Source: Ravibacter arvi (GTDB taxonomy: Bacteria > Bacteroidota > Bacteroidia > Cytophagales > Spirosomataceae). Taken from it: DNA of 64,000 nucleotides. Below the pieces are notes generated by a model. That model had not been told where the DNA came from. It did no database searches and saw only the letters and a list, made by a program, of their open reading frames with translations. The stretch covers positions 1 through 64,000 of the forward strand of contig NZ_BAABEY010000031.1 in NCBI RefSeq assembly GCF_039540405.1, written 5' to 3'. The position numbers were made by a program, and so were the translations under genes. Shown here piece after piece: positions 9,093 through 18,224 of the stretch (position 1 is its first letter; each line of letters begins with the position of its first letter).

Positions 9093-9548
9093 TCAGGTGA
9101 ACCAGTGTCTGATAAATTCAAGCCTATAAACCAGCAGGGTAAAAATGACGCCCCAGACGAGCCCGCTCAACAGCATCCACAAAAAGCTACCCTTGCGCGA
9201 CGCCCTGAAAGCCACCAGCAGTGCGCTTCCGAGCGGAGGGGTGAATAATGCCGGTGTAAGAAATGCAATACCCTTTGTACCGAAGCCCCGCCAAACTTTC
9301 ACCGCGAGACGGTTGAAGCGCGTAAAGCGTTTTGGCTTGCTTTTCCGGACAGAGGCCATATAGTTTCGGACAGAGGTGCCAGCATAGTTGATCAGTACCA
9401 CGGTGAACATCATCCCTATGGTGGAGCAAAGCGCGGTTTCGGTCCAGTGAAGTCCTAAAGCAAACCCGGTAAAAGTCCCGCCGAGGTATTTCAGGGTACT
9501 GGCCAACGCGACTGCCAGATACTTACTCAGCAAATTTACATCCAGCAT
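9093..9548 (-). CDS. Small multi-spanning membrane protein, function unknown
   Basis: 151 residues with about four hydrophobic segments (near 8-30, 38-57, 94-114, 122-142). A basic loop SVRKSKPKRFTRFNRL lies between. The PPLGSALLVAFRASR and FLWMLLSGLVWGVIF segments recall small-multidrug-export-like proteins (Sm_multidrug_ex), but this is weak. Its start overlaps the 3' end of dxr by 13 bp, so it is probably cotranscribed with GH3 and dxr. Confidence 0.7.
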   Translation of the reverse strand: MLDVNLLSKYLAVALASTLKYLGGTFTGFALGLHWTETALCSTIGMMFTVVLINYAGTSVRNYMASVRKSKPKRFTRFNRLAVKVWRGFGTKGIAFLTPALFTPPLGSALLVAFRASRKGSFLWMLLSGLVWGVIFTLLVYRLEFIRHWFT

Positions 9549-10708
9549 TTCCGATTGTTGACTAGTTCTAACGCTTTGGCCCTGGTCTCCGTATCTGTCT
9601 GAACATAATCCGAAAGGGTTGGGTTCTGAATATAATCAATTTTGCCCGTTATTTTTTCAATCAGCTCGGGGATCTCCAAAAATGATATTTCATCCCTGAG
9701 AAATGCCGCGACCGCAACCTCGTTGGCGGCGTTGATCACACAGGGGCGGTTGCCGCCTTTTTCAAGCGATTCATAGGCGATACGCAGGCAGGGGAACGTT
9801 TCCGTATCGGGTTTTTCAAATGTGAAGGTCGGGTAATCCAGGAAATTGAAACGCGGGAAATTAGAGGAAAGCCGGCCCGGAAAATGAAGCGCGTACTGGA
9901 TGGGAAGGCGCATATCCGGTAATCCGAGCTGCGCTTTAATGCTGCCGTCCTGGAACTGCACCATGGAATGAATGATGCTTTGCGGATGCACGACCACGTC
10001 AATCTGCGCGGGCATGACACCGAACAACCAGCGGGCTTCAATTACTTCGAGGCCCTTGTTCATCAGTGTTGCGGAGTCAATGGTGATCTTTGCACCCATT
10101 GACCAGTTGGGATGCTTCAGCGCCTGGGCTTTGGTGACGGTAGAAAGGAATTCGCGGCTTTTGCCCCGGAAAGGCCCGCCGGAGGCAGTCAGGATTATTT
10201 TGTCCACATCGCGCTCGTTTTCCCCGATCAGGCATTGATAAATCGCGGAGTGCTCCGAGTCCACCGGGTAAATGGAAACCTGGTGCTCCAAAGCCATCCG
10301 GGCGATCAGCTCGCCGGCAACGACCATGGTTTCCTTGTTGGCCAGCGCAATATGCTTGCCGGCCTCGATAGCTCTTACCGTCGGCAGCAGCCCGGCGTAG
10401 CCTACCAGGGCGGTAAGTACCATATCGGCTTCGCACTGGCCCGCCAGGTCGGCAATTGCAGCATCACCCTTGTATACCTTTATGCCGAGGGGGGAAAGGG
10501 CCTCCGATACTTTTGAATGAAGCGCCTCATTCCCGATAACGACTTCCTTCGGGCGAAATTTCCGGGCTTGTTCGACCAGGAGATCGGCGTTTTGTTGCGC
10601 CGTCAGTACTTCTACAGAAAAGAGGTTCGGATGATGGCTGACGACCTCCAGGGCCTGGGTGCCGATTGAACCGGTCGAACCCAATATTGCAATTCGTTTG
10701 ATACTCAT
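9536..10708 (-). CDS. dxr: 1-deoxy-D-xylulose-5-phosphate reductoisomerase
   Basis: 390 residues from the ATG at 10708, directly after the stop of the GH3 gene; the frame extends a few codons upstream into it. NADPH site GSTGSIG near residue 10, then ANKETMVVAGE and VDSEHSAIYQCL of the metal/substrate site, and the conserved GGPFRG loop. It makes 2-C-methyl-D-erythritol 4-phosphate, the committed step of the MEP isoprenoid pathway. Operon: GH3, dxr, small membrane protein. Confidence 0.96.
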   Translation of the reverse strand: MSIKRIAILGSTGSIGTQALEVVSHHPNLFSVEVLTAQQNADLLVEQARKFRPKEVVIGNEALHSKVSEALSPLGIKVYKGDAAIADLAGQCEADMVLTALVGYAGLLPTVRAIEAGKHIALANKETMVVAGELIARMALEHQVSIYPVDSEHSAIYQCLIGENERDVDKIILTASGGPFRGKSREFLSTVTKAQALKHPNWSMGAKITIDSATLMNKGLEVIEARWLFGVMPAQIDVVVHPQSIIHSMVQFQDGSIKAQLGLPDMRLPIQYALHFPGRLSSNFPRFNFLDYPTFTFEKPDTETFPCLRIAYESLEKGGNRPCVINAANEVAVAAFLRDEISFLEIPELIEKITGKIDYIQNPTLSDYVQTDTETRAKALELVNNRKCWM

Positions 10709-10710
10709 TC

Positions 10711-12213
10711 TTAATCCGTTTTTTTCCACTGCGCGAGTTTTTCGGCAATGACGCGGTCGTTTGACAGCCGCGGGACTTTGTTCTGGCCGCCGAGCTTTCC
10801 CTCGCTGCGCATGTAGTCAACAAAGGCGTTTTCCCGCAGCGGGGTGATTACCAGTTTTCGGAGGATGTTCCCCGTGATCAGGTCATCGTAGTAAATATTC
10901 AGCCTGGTCATGGCAGCATCCAGGTCATCGCGGAACTTTTCCGGGTCTTTCGGAGGGCGCGCGAAATCGATCAGCCATTCATGATAGGGGAGGCCTTCCG
11001 CCGGAGTTACCATGGGCGCTACGGTAAACTCAGTTACGACCGTTTCCGGATGCCGTTCCATGGCATGTTTCAGCGCTTTTTCAACTTCATCCCCGATCAC
11101 GTGCTCGCCGAAAGCGGAAATGAAGTGTTTGACACGGCCGGAAACTACGATGCGGTAGGGGTTGGTAGAGACAAACTTCACGGTATCCCCGATGGAATAC
11201 CCCCAGAGGCCGGCATTGTTGTTGATGACCAGCGCATAACTTTTGCCGGTTTCTACCTCCTGCAGCCTCAGGCGCTGCGGGTTATCGGAAAAATAGCTGT
11301 CCAGTGGGATAAACTCAAAAAAGATACCGGTGTTGAGGAGCAGCAGCAATCCTTCGTCTTCCTGGCTGTCCTGGTAGGCGATAAAACCCTCTGAAGCGGG
11401 GTAGGTCTCGATCGAGTCGACGGGTTTTCCGATTGATTCGAAAAGGCGTGCGCGGTAGGGTTCAAAATTGACTCCACCGTAAATAAGCAGAGAGAAATCG
11501 GGAAATACATCCTTGATAGGTCTTCCGGTGCGCTGGATGATTCTGTCGAAATACATTTGCATCCAGGGCGGAATCCCCGAGATTAATCCCATTTCCTGGT
11601 GGAGGGTTTCGTCGATAATCTTCTCGAGTTTGGTCTCCCAGTCTTCAATGCAATTCGTTTCATAGCTGGGCAGCTGGTTGCTTCTCAGGTAAGCCGGAAC
11701 GTGGTGGTTGGAAATGCCGGAAAGGCGGCCGGTTTTTATGCCGCTGGTTTCGGTGAGAACAGGGCTGCCGGACAAAAAAATAAGTCCCTTGTCAAGGAAA
11801 CCGGACTTTCCTGTTTGGTTGATATAACTCAGAATGGCGTTACGTGCCGAGTCAATATGGTTGCTGATCGAATCGCCCGAAATGGGGATGTACTTGGTGC
11901 CTGACGTTGTACCCGAAGTCTTGGCAAAATACAATGGACGACCGGGCCAGAGCACATGTTCCTCGCCCTTTTTGATACGCTCGATATAAGGCTTCAGACC
12001 TTCATAGTCACGTATGGGAACCGCCTGCCTGAAGTCGTCATAAGTACGGACTTCCGCAAAGCGGTGATCCGCTCCGAATTGTGTCGGAATGGCTGTTTTA
12101 ACGAGTTTTGACAGCCATTTTTTCTGAAATTCCACCGGGTCTTCTATCCAGCGTGATTCCTGATTGGCTATAAACCGGGCCAATGGCCTGCTTAAATTTG
12201 ATCGAATGCCCAT
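10711..12213 (-). CDS. GH3-family acyl-adenylating protein
   Basis: 500 residues. FAKTSGTTSGTKYIPIS at about 105-122 is the phosphate-binding loop of the ANL (adenylate-forming) superfamily in GH3 form. YPASEGFIAYQ and the VVSGRVKHFISAFGEHV region fit the adenylate-binding and hinge motifs. Plant GH3 enzymes join amino acids to acyl hormones; in Bacteroidota the family is common but substrate is unknown. First gene of a unit with dxr. Divergent from mreB. Confidence 0.85.
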   Translation of the reverse strand: MGIRSNLSRPLARFIANQESRWIEDPVEFQKKWLSKLVKTAIPTQFGADHRFAEVRTYDDFRQAVPIRDYEGLKPYIERIKKGEEHVLWPGRPLYFAKTSGTTSGTKYIPISGDSISNHIDSARNAILSYINQTGKSGFLDKGLIFLSGSPVLTETSGIKTGRLSGISNHHVPAYLRSNQLPSYETNCIEDWETKLEKIIDETLHQEMGLISGIPPWMQMYFDRIIQRTGRPIKDVFPDFSLLIYGGVNFEPYRARLFESIGKPVDSIETYPASEGFIAYQDSQEDEGLLLLLNTGIFFEFIPLDSYFSDNPQRLRLQEVETGKSYALVINNNAGLWGYSIGDTVKFVSTNPYRIVVSGRVKHFISAFGEHVIGDEVEKALKHAMERHPETVVTEFTVAPMVTPAEGLPYHEWLIDFARPPKDPEKFRDDLDAAMTRLNIYYDDLITGNILRKLVITPLRENAFVDYMRSEGKLGGQNKVPRLSNDRVIAEKLAQWKKTD

Positions 12214-12217
12214 GGTG

Positions 12218-12225
12218 CAAAGGTA
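12218..12225 (-). promoter_or_regulatory. Putative -7 box of the GH3-dxr unit
   Basis: TACCTTTG on the minus strand, ending 4 bases before the ATG at 12213. As at bamD, this would give a leaderless transcript. No convincing -33 box. Confidence 0.35.
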
Positions 12226-12303
12226 ACGAGTATTTAGAAATTAGGCCGAAAATGACAACTTCTTAAAAAAGTATTAGAGAACGCCTGAAATCTAAAAATA
12301 CAC

Positions 12304-12333
12304 TTTGATTGTATCTAATTATCTTTATTTTTG
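12304..12333 (+). promoter_or_regulatory. Promoter of mreBCD
   Basis: TTTG (12304-12307), 18-bp spacer, TATTTTTG (12326-12333). Both boxes match the Bacteroidota consensus. The leader to the mreB ATG at 12375 is about 35 nt. Confidence 0.65.
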
Positions 12334-12374
12334 CAAACCATAATACAGGAAGAAAGAATAATTAGGATTTAAGG

Positions 12375-13400
12375 ATGGGGTTATTTGATTTTTTGACTAG
12401 TGATATAGCGATCGATTTGGGTACGGCCAATACCCTGATTATACATAAAGATGAAATTGTAGTCGACGAACCGTCTATCATTGCGATCGACAAAATGAGC
12501 GGCAAGATATTGGCAATTGGTCATAAAGCCATGCAGATGCATGAAAAAACCAATGAAAATATCAAGACGATCCGGCCGCTCCGCGATGGAGTAATAGCCG
12601 ACTTTACGGCTGCTGAAATGATGATTCGCGGCATGATCAAAATGATCGGGCCGGGCAGCCGCTTTTTCTCTCCTTCGCACCGGATGGTGGTATGTATTCC
12701 CTCGGGAATCACCGAAGTGGAAAAGCGTGCCGTAAAAGACTCCTGCGACCATGCCGGGGCAAAAGAGGTGTACATGGTACATGAGCCTATTGCCGCCGCA
12801 ATCGGTATCGGGATTGATATTACACAGCCCAACGGGGTCATGATCGTCGATATTGGCGGAGGGACTACCGAAATTGCGGTAATTGCCCTTTCCGGTATCG
12901 TCTGTGAGCAGTCTGCACGTATTGCCGGCGATGTATTTACGCGGGATATCGTGGATTATATGCGCCGTGAACACAATCTCCTGATCGGGGAACGTTCTGC
13001 GGAAATGATCAAAATGTCGATCGGCTCCGCGCTTCCCGAGCTTGAAAATCCCCCGGCAGACTACGAAATCCGTGGCCGCGACCTGATGACGGGAATTCCG
13101 AAAGAGATAAAAGTCGGGTACAGTGAAATTGCTTATTCGCTCGATAAATCGATTTCCAAGATTGAGGATGCGGTCATGAAAGCACTCGAGATTTCTCCGC
13201 CCGAGCTTTCTGCGGATATATACAAGAATGGTATCTATCTCACCGGCGGCGGGGCTCTTATCCATGGGCTTGCCAAGCGCATAGCCGGTAAAACAAAGCT
13301 TCCGGTCCATGTGGCCGATGAGCCGCTGAAGGCCGTAGTACGCGGAACTGGTGAAGTATTGAAGAACCTAGAATTGTATAAACCGGTTCTCATGACCTGA
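12375..13400 (+). CDS. mreB: Rod shape-determining actin homologue MreB
   Basis: 341 residues of the actin-like ATPase fold. Phosphate 1 motif IDLGTANT at 13-20; phosphate 2 IVDIGGGTTEIAVIAL around 157-172; adenosine motif TGGGALIHGLAKR near 297. MreB filaments under the inner membrane guide the elongation machinery for peptidoglycan. mreC follows after 25 bp and mreD overlaps mreC, making a standard mre operon. Confidence 0.98.
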   Translation: MGLFDFLTSDIAIDLGTANTLIIHKDEIVVDEPSIIAIDKMSGKILAIGHKAMQMHEKTNENIKTIRPLRDGVIADFTAAEMMIRGMIKMIGPGSRFFSPSHRMVVCIPSGITEVEKRAVKDSCDHAGAKEVYMVHEPIAAAIGIGIDITQPNGVMIVDIGGGTTEIAVIALSGIVCEQSARIAGDVFTRDIVDYMRREHNLLIGERSAEMIKMSIGSALPELENPPADYEIRGRDLMTGIPKEIKVGYSEIAYSLDKSISKIEDAVMKALEISPPELSADIYKNGIYLTGGGALIHGLAKRIAGKTKLPVHVADEPLKAVVRGTGEVLKNLELYKPVLMT

Positions 13401-13425
13401 CGACGGCCTGAGACCCAGCCGTCCA

Positions 13426-14265
13426 ATGTCACAGTTATTTGCGTTTATCTCGCGACACCGGAGTTTTATTTTTTTTGTTTTTCTGCAAGTGGTTTGCTTC
13501 CGGTTGTTGGTCGGGAGCAATACATCCTGGGGGGTGTTGTATTTTAACACTTCCAACTGGTATGTGGCTTCGGTTCTGGGGTTTGCCAATACGGTAAAAG
13601 AGTATGTCGGTATGCGTGAAGTGAACCGTCAGCTTGCCGAAGAAAATGTAAGGCTGAACCAGGAGTTGACCAGGTTGCTACAGGAGAGGCCGGTACAGGC
13701 TCCGGCCGGCTATATTCCCGATTCTACGTTCGCTTCCCGATATGAATATACGTTGGCTAAGGTTATTGATATCCAGACCAATATGGCCAACAATTACCTG
13801 ACGATCGATAAGGGGAGCCTGGACGGGATTGCACCGGGCATGGGTGTTATCTCCGCGACAGGCGTAGTGGGCAAGGTACTGCATTGTTCGCCCAGGATGT
13901 CGGTGGTGACGTCCATTTTACACAGTCGTTTCATGGTGTCGACCGAGCTGCCCGGGAGCGGGGAAATCGGCACGGTAGTCTGGAACGGGAAAAATGTAGA
14001 TGAAGTAAAGCTGCTGGATATTTCGCGTTTTAAAAAGGTAGAAGTCGGCGATACTGCCTATACTTCGGGCTATAACCAGGTTTTTCCGCCCGGTGTTATC
14101 GTAGGGTTTGTGAAAAAAGTCGAGTCGCCTTCCAGTGAGGCTTCTTATAACATTGATCTCCGGCTCTCCACCGATTTCAGAACGCTCGGGTACGTATATG
14201 TCATCAAGAACCACATGCTCCCGGATTTGGAGCGTCTGAAAGAAAACGCCGATCGCCAGCCATGA
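13426..14265 (+). CDS. mreC: Rod shape-determining protein MreC
   Basis: 279 residues. One N-terminal membrane segment (about 11-28, FIFFVFLQVVCFRLLVG), a coiled coil (EVNRQLAEENVRLNQELTRL), then the periplasmic beta-barrel domain with NNYLTIDKGSLDGIAPGMGV, as in MreC. It links MreB to the cell-wall synthases. ATGA overlap with mreD (the stop of mreC and start of mreD share bases). Confidence 0.95.
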   Translation: MSQLFAFISRHRSFIFFVFLQVVCFRLLVGSNTSWGVLYFNTSNWYVASVLGFANTVKEYVGMREVNRQLAEENVRLNQELTRLLQERPVQAPAGYIPDSTFASRYEYTLAKVIDIQTNMANNYLTIDKGSLDGIAPGMGVISATGVVGKVLHCSPRMSVVTSILHSRFMVSTELPGSGEIGTVVWNGKNVDEVKLLDISRFKKVEVGDTAYTSGYNQVFPPGVIVGFVKKVESPSSEASYNIDLRLSTDFRTLGYVYVIKNHMLPDLERLKENADRQP

Positions 14266-14765
14266 GTCTCAGGAACGCACTTTTCTACACTTTCAGTCTG
14301 CTTTTCTGCCTTATCGTGCAGATCCTGTTCCTGCGGGACCTGGTCCTGTTTAATTATGCATTCTGCTTTCTTTATATAGGGGCCATCCTGGTATTGCCGC
14401 CGGAGATGGACAAGATGCTGTACCTGCTCATCGCTTTTCTCACCGGTATCGTGCTCGACATGTTCATGAATACCCTGGGACTTCATGCTTCGGCGACCGT
14501 GGCGGTTGCCTATGCGCGGAGCTTTGTGATAGATCGCCAGGCGCGGCTGAGCGGCGAAGAGCTGGTCACGCTCTCGCTGAGGCGGGTGGGCTTTGTCGTC
14601 TTTACGCGGGTTGTTTTTCCGCTTGTGCTGCTGCACTCCGCCATGCTGTTTTTAATAGAGGCCAATTCGCTCAATCTCATTCTCTATACGGTGATCAGAA
14701 TCGTGGCCAGCAGTGTTTTTACGATGACGGGCATCCTCATCTGGCAATCTTTCGTAAAACAATAG
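14262..14765 (+). CDS. mreD: Rod shape-determining protein MreD
   Basis: 167 residues, mostly hydrophobic, about five membrane spans. Placement and the 4-bp overlap with mreC make the call clear even though MreD is weakly conserved. PBP2 (mrdA) and rodA, which usually follow in Bacteroidota, are not here; the next gene is an ECF sigma factor 170 bp on. Confidence 0.88.
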   Translation: MSLRNALFYTFSLLFCLIVQILFLRDLVLFNYAFCFLYIGAILVLPPEMDKMLYLLIAFLTGIVLDMFMNTLGLHASATVAVAYARSFVIDRQARLSGEELVTLSLRRVGFVVFTRVVFPLVLLHSAMLFLIEANSLNLILYTVIRIVASSVFTMTGILIWQSFVKQ

Positions 14766-14938
14766 AAGCTGCCAAATTGACGGGATATCCTACCTGGCGC
14801 GAGTTTTTTACTTACCACTACTCGAGTTGACAACTAGTGAAAAAGTAACTCTTGGGCAATTGTCACCTTGTTTCAGACGTTAAGTTTTATAAGTTCGAGT
14901 GACATTTTTATGATTTGAATTAGTAAATTGTAAGGATT

Positions 14939-15535
14939 ATGTCAGTAGCCATGTCAAAAAACGTGAAAGAGGAATCAACGGACGATCAACGTTATCACAT
15001 ATTTAACCGGGAGTTTTTGCCTCATATTGACTCCATGTACAACTTCGCGTTCCGGCTTACGATGGACGAGGATGATGCGCATGATCTGGTGCAGGACACT
15101 TATTTGAAGGCATTCCGGTTTATTTCGTCATTTGAGCAGGGGACCAACGCCAAGGCGTGGTTGTTCCGCATCCTTAAAAACAGCTTCATCAACGACTACC
15201 GGAAACGCAGTAAAGAGCCTGCCAAGGTAGACTACCAGGAAATTGAGACCACCTACAATTCGGAAGAGGGCGGGGAGGTACAGACGACTGTGGATCTGCG
15301 GGCGAACACCGTGCAGGATATGATTGGAGACGAGGTGGCCAATGCGCTGAACTCGTTGCCTGTCGATTTCAGAACCGTGATTATTATTTGCGATATCGAG
15401 GGTTTTACCTATGAGGAAATGGCCAAAATACTGGACATTCCGATCGGTACGGTGCGGTCACGGCTGCACCGTGCACGCAACCTCCTGAAAGAGAAACTGA
15501 AAAATTATGCAACATCTATGGGATATGACGCCTGA
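14939..15535 (+). CDS. ECF-type RNA polymerase sigma factor with linked anti-sigma
   Basis: 198 residues. Region 2 spans FNFAFRLTMDEDDAHDLVQDTYLKAFR-like sequence around 38-65 (DLVQDTYLKAF is the -10-binding helix). Region 4 is DIEGFTYEEMAKILDIPIG and TVRSRLHRARNLL near 153-182. It resembles the SigH/RpoE group whose anti-sigma is a small zinc-type protein; the gene after it fits that role. GTAAGGATT directly before the ATG is a possible ribosome site. Trigger signal unknown (oxidative stress is the usual one for this class). Confidence 0.9.
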   Translation: MSVAMSKNVKEESTDDQRYHIFNREFLPHIDSMYNFAFRLTMDEDDAHDLVQDTYLKAFRFISSFEQGTNAKAWLFRILKNSFINDYRKRSKEPAKVDYQEIETTYNSEEGGEVQTTVDLRANTVQDMIGDEVANALNSLPVDFRTVIIICDIEGFTYEEMAKILDIPIGTVRSRLHRARNLLKEKLKNYATSMGYDA

Positions 15536-15615
15536 TGTGAAACTTTTTTAGGGCCTACTGAGGTTTACCTATCAGCAAAGACATAATTTATCAGTTTAGC
15601 AAACAGCGTTTTTGA

Positions 15616-15903
15616 ATGGATATGACGTCCAATAGTTCGGTTGACGGAGCGTTAAATGCAGGGATGAAAACATCATGCGAGAACCACGAGAAGTGCATGA
15701 GGATGATTCAGGCAATTTTGGATGGTGAGGCTACGGAGGAAGAGAAAAATCATTTCAGGGCAAATATGGATGTGTGTATGCCCTGTATTAACGAGTATCA
15801 CCTGGCAAAGTGCATCAAGGACTCGTTGTGCAACAAGCTGGAACGGAAAACCTGTCCGGATAATCTGGTGAATACGATCAAAATCAAATTGAATTTGCTT
15901 TAA
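15616..15903 (+). CDS. Small cysteine-rich anti-sigma factor (RsrA/zf-HC2 type)
   Basis: 95 residues, 80 bp after the sigma gene. It carries CENHEKCMRMI, the helix AILDGEATEEEKNHF, then CMPC, plus Cys at KCIKD, LCNK and KTCPD. In the usual ZAS motif (HxxxCxxC) a His sits four residues before the first Cys; here that position is Asn (NMDVCMPC), with a His four residues further upstream. It should hold the sigma factor inactive until thiols are oxidised or metal is lost (family knowledge). Confidence 0.8.
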   Translation: MDMTSNSSVDGALNAGMKTSCENHEKCMRMIQAILDGEATEEEKNHFRANMDVCMPCINEYHLAKCIKDSLCNKLERKTCPDNLVNTIKIKLNLL

Positions 15904-15936
15904 CAGCAAGTAGTTTAACTGTCATATTGTCATCCG

Positions 15937-16515
15937 GTGTCTCCTCAAGGTAAGCTGATTATTTTTTCTGCCCCCTCCGGGTCCGGAAAAACGACTATTG
16001 TACGCCATCTCCTGCAGGCGTTTCCAGAAAAACTTGCATTCTCGATTTCTGCCTGTACCCGTGAGCCGCGAGCCCATGAGGTAGACGGGGCAGACTATTA
16101 TTTTTTATCCCCGGAGACCTTCCGGGAAAAGATAGCCAATGGTGAATTTGTTGAATGGGAGGAGGTCTACCGCGATAACTTTTACGGAACGCTCCGCGCC
16201 GAAATAGAACGTTTATGGAAAAGCGGCAGGACTGTTGTTTTCGACGTGGACGTAAAAGGCGGCCTTAAATTGAAGGAAGTCTATAAGGACCAGGCGTTGG
16301 CCATTTTTGTGGGCGTATCATCCGAAGAAGAAATTTACAAACGCCTCAATGCGAGAGGTACCGAGAATGAGGCATCGCTGAACCGGCGCATGGAGAAAGT
16401 CCGCTATGAATCAGGCTTTAAGGACCAGTTTGATGTGGTCCTATGGAATGACCGGCTGGAAGATACCCTTGCGAAAGCGGAAGTATTGGTGGAAAACTTT
16501 CTGAATCGCCCATGA
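15937..16515 (+). CDS. gmk: Guanylate kinase
   Basis: 192 residues with a GTG start at 15937, 34 bp after the anti-sigma gene. P-loop APSGSGKTT at 12-20; FSISACTREPRAHEVDGADY is the GMP-binding segment, FVEWEEVYRDNFYGT follows. It phosphorylates GMP to GDP. The last 4 bp overlap the next gene (ATGA). Confidence 0.96.
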   Translation: MSPQGKLIIFSAPSGSGKTTIVRHLLQAFPEKLAFSISACTREPRAHEVDGADYYFLSPETFREKIANGEFVEWEEVYRDNFYGTLRAEIERLWKSGRTVVFDVDVKGGLKLKEVYKDQALAIFVGVSSEEEIYKRLNARGTENEASLNRRMEKVRYESGFKDQFDVVLWNDRLEDTLAKAEVLVENFLNRP

Positions 16516-16793
16516 AACCGCTGGTTACCATTCAGTATTGCCCCAAATGCGGCTGGCTGCTCAGAGCTTCCTGGATCAGCCAGGAACTGCTGACCACGTT
16601 TGTGGATGACCTGCGGGGCGTGACACTTTGTCCGGCGGAAACCGCAGGACAATTTACCATTCTGATTGGAGACGAAATCGTCTGGGACCGGAAAACAGCA
16701 GGCGGCTTTCCCGAAATAAAAGACTTGAAACAGCGCGTACGGGATCTCGTAGCGCCCAAAAAAAACCTTGGGCATAGTGATAAGAAGGGGTGA
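16512..16793 (+). CDS. Rdx/SelW-like thioredoxin-fold protein
   Basis: 93 residues. YCPKCGW puts a CxxC pair at Cys10 and Cys13, followed by GVTLCPAETAGQFTI and WDRKTAGGFPEIKDLKQRVRD as in the SelT/SelW/SelH (Rdx) family; cysteine replaces selenocysteine. Likely a small redox protein; target unknown. The stop TGA at 16791-16793 lies inside a heptad repeat element (GGGG-TGA-GGTATGAGG), so the tail (DKKG) may be set by the repeat. Confidence 0.82.
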   Translation: MKPLVTIQYCPKCGWLLRASWISQELLTTFVDDLRGVTLCPAETAGQFTILIGDEIVWDRKTAGGFPEIKDLKQRVRDLVAPKKNLGHSDKKG

Positions 16794-16872
16794 GGTATGA
16801 GGTATGAGGTGCAAGCCTAAAGCCGACCGCTCACACCTCATACCTCACGGCTCATACCTTACCTCTACCCCT
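16787..16872. repeat. Heptad inverted-repeat element, locus A (convergent genes)
   Basis: Left arm GAGGTAT, GAGGTAT, GAGGTGC; loop about 18 nt; right arm TCACACC, TCATACC, TCACGGC, TCATACC, TTACC. It fills the gap between the convergent Rdx gene and purB and supplies both stop codons (TGA at 16791, TAG of purB at 16865-16867). The hairpin has no U-run; it may still act on transcript ends. Confidence 0.8.
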
Positions 16873-18217
16873 CCGTCATTCCAAGATAATTGAATGGCGA
16901 TATTTTGTGCAGCTCTTCTTTTACTGCTTCTGCGATTTCAAGATCGTCGATAAAGCGCCGAATGGTTTCCTGGGTTATTTTCTCCTTCGTTCGTGTGAGC
17001 GCTTTCAGCGCTTCGTATGGCTTCGGGAAACCCTCTCTTCGAAGGACTGTCTGGATGGCTTCCGCCACCACAGCCCAATTTTCGTCGAGGTCTCTTTTTA
17101 AGGCCTGCTCGTGCAGCTCGAGCTTGCCGAGCCCCTTCAGCAGGGAATTGAGGGCGATGACCTGGTGCGCAACCGGAACCCCGATATTGCGCAATACCGT
17201 TGAATCGGTAAGATCGCGTTGCATTCTTGAAATAGGGAGCTTCGCCGAAAAATGCTCCAGCAGCGCGTTGGCCACCCCCAGATTGCCTTCGGCGTTTTCA
17301 AAATCAATAGGGTTTACCTTGTGTGGCATCGCCGATGAACCGACCTCTCCTTCCTTGATTTTCTGTTTGAAATAGCCCATGGAAATATAGGTCCATACAT
17401 CCCGGCACAGATCGATCAGAATGGTATTGAGTCGCCTGAGCGCATCACAGGTCGCCGCAAGGTTGTCGTAGTGCTCGATTTGGGTGGTGTATTTACTTCT
17501 GGCAAGCCCGAGCGATGCCACAAAGCGGTTGGCAAAATCCATCCAGTCGGTTTCCGGGTAGGCCACGTGGTGGGCATTAAAGTTGCCGGTTGCACCGCCG
17601 AATTTTGCCGAGTGGGGCACCTGCGCCAGCAAATCGAGCTGTTTTCCGAGGCGCTCCACGAATACCTGGAATTCTTTGCCCAACCGGGTGGGAGAAGCAG
17701 GCTGCCCGTGTGTAAAGGCGAGCATAGGCACATTCTGCCATTCTATTGCCGTACGGCGAAGAATGAAAAGCACCTGGCGGAAGAGCGGCAATACGGTCTT
17801 TTCCAGTGCATCTTTTACAGACAGCGGAATGGAAGTGTTGTTGATATCCTGCGAGGTGAGGCCGAAATGAATGAACTCTGAAAAACGGGACAGGCCGAGT
17901 TGTTCAAACCGGTCTTTGACGAAGTATTCAACCGCCTTTACGTCGTGGTTGGTTTCCTTTTCCTTTTCCTTGATCCAAAGGGCGTCCGCCTCCGAAAAGT
18001 CCGCGACAATTTTCCGCATTCTCGGGAAAAGCGCCTGGTCCACTTCCGCAAGCTGGGGGACCCGGGCTTCGCAGAGTGCGATAAAATATTCTATTTCCAC
18101 ATGGACCCGGTACCGGATCAATGCATACTCGGAAAAATACTCTGAAAGAACGGTTACCTGGTTGTAGTAGCGACCGTCGACCGGGGAAATAGCGGTCAAT
18201 TGATTTAATGAAGCCAT
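16865..18217 (-). CDS. purB: Adenylosuccinate lyase
   Basis: 450 residues of the fumarase/aspartase superfamily. The signature loop SSAMPHKVNPIDFENAEGN at about 293-311 carries the catalytic serine. NHDVKAVEYFVKDRF and GLTSQDINNTSIPL are the other conserved blocks. It acts twice in purine synthesis (SAICAR to AICAR, adenylosuccinate to AMP). Convergent with the Rdx gene across a heptad repeat; the kinase gene upstream ends 7 bp before the purB start. Confidence 0.97.
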   Translation of the reverse strand: MASLNQLTAISPVDGRYYNQVTVLSEYFSEYALIRYRVHVEIEYFIALCEARVPQLAEVDQALFPRMRKIVADFSEADALWIKEKEKETNHDVKAVEYFVKDRFEQLGLSRFSEFIHFGLTSQDINNTSIPLSVKDALEKTVLPLFRQVLFILRRTAIEWQNVPMLAFTHGQPASPTRLGKEFQVFVERLGKQLDLLAQVPHSAKFGGATGNFNAHHVAYPETDWMDFANRFVASLGLARSKYTTQIEHYDNLAATCDALRRLNTILIDLCRDVWTYISMGYFKQKIKEGEVGSSAMPHKVNPIDFENAEGNLGVANALLEHFSAKLPISRMQRDLTDSTVLRNIGVPVAHQVIALNSLLKGLGKLELHEQALKRDLDENWAVVAEAIQTVLRREGFPKPYEALKALTRTKEKITQETIRRFIDDLEIAEAVKEELHKISPFNYLGMTEG

Positions 18218-18224
18218 ATCCGGT

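Noticed and set aside
12381..13310. 309-aa minus-strand frame
   Set aside because: Full antisense of mreB, a highly conserved gene; amino acid content is that of a shadow frame.
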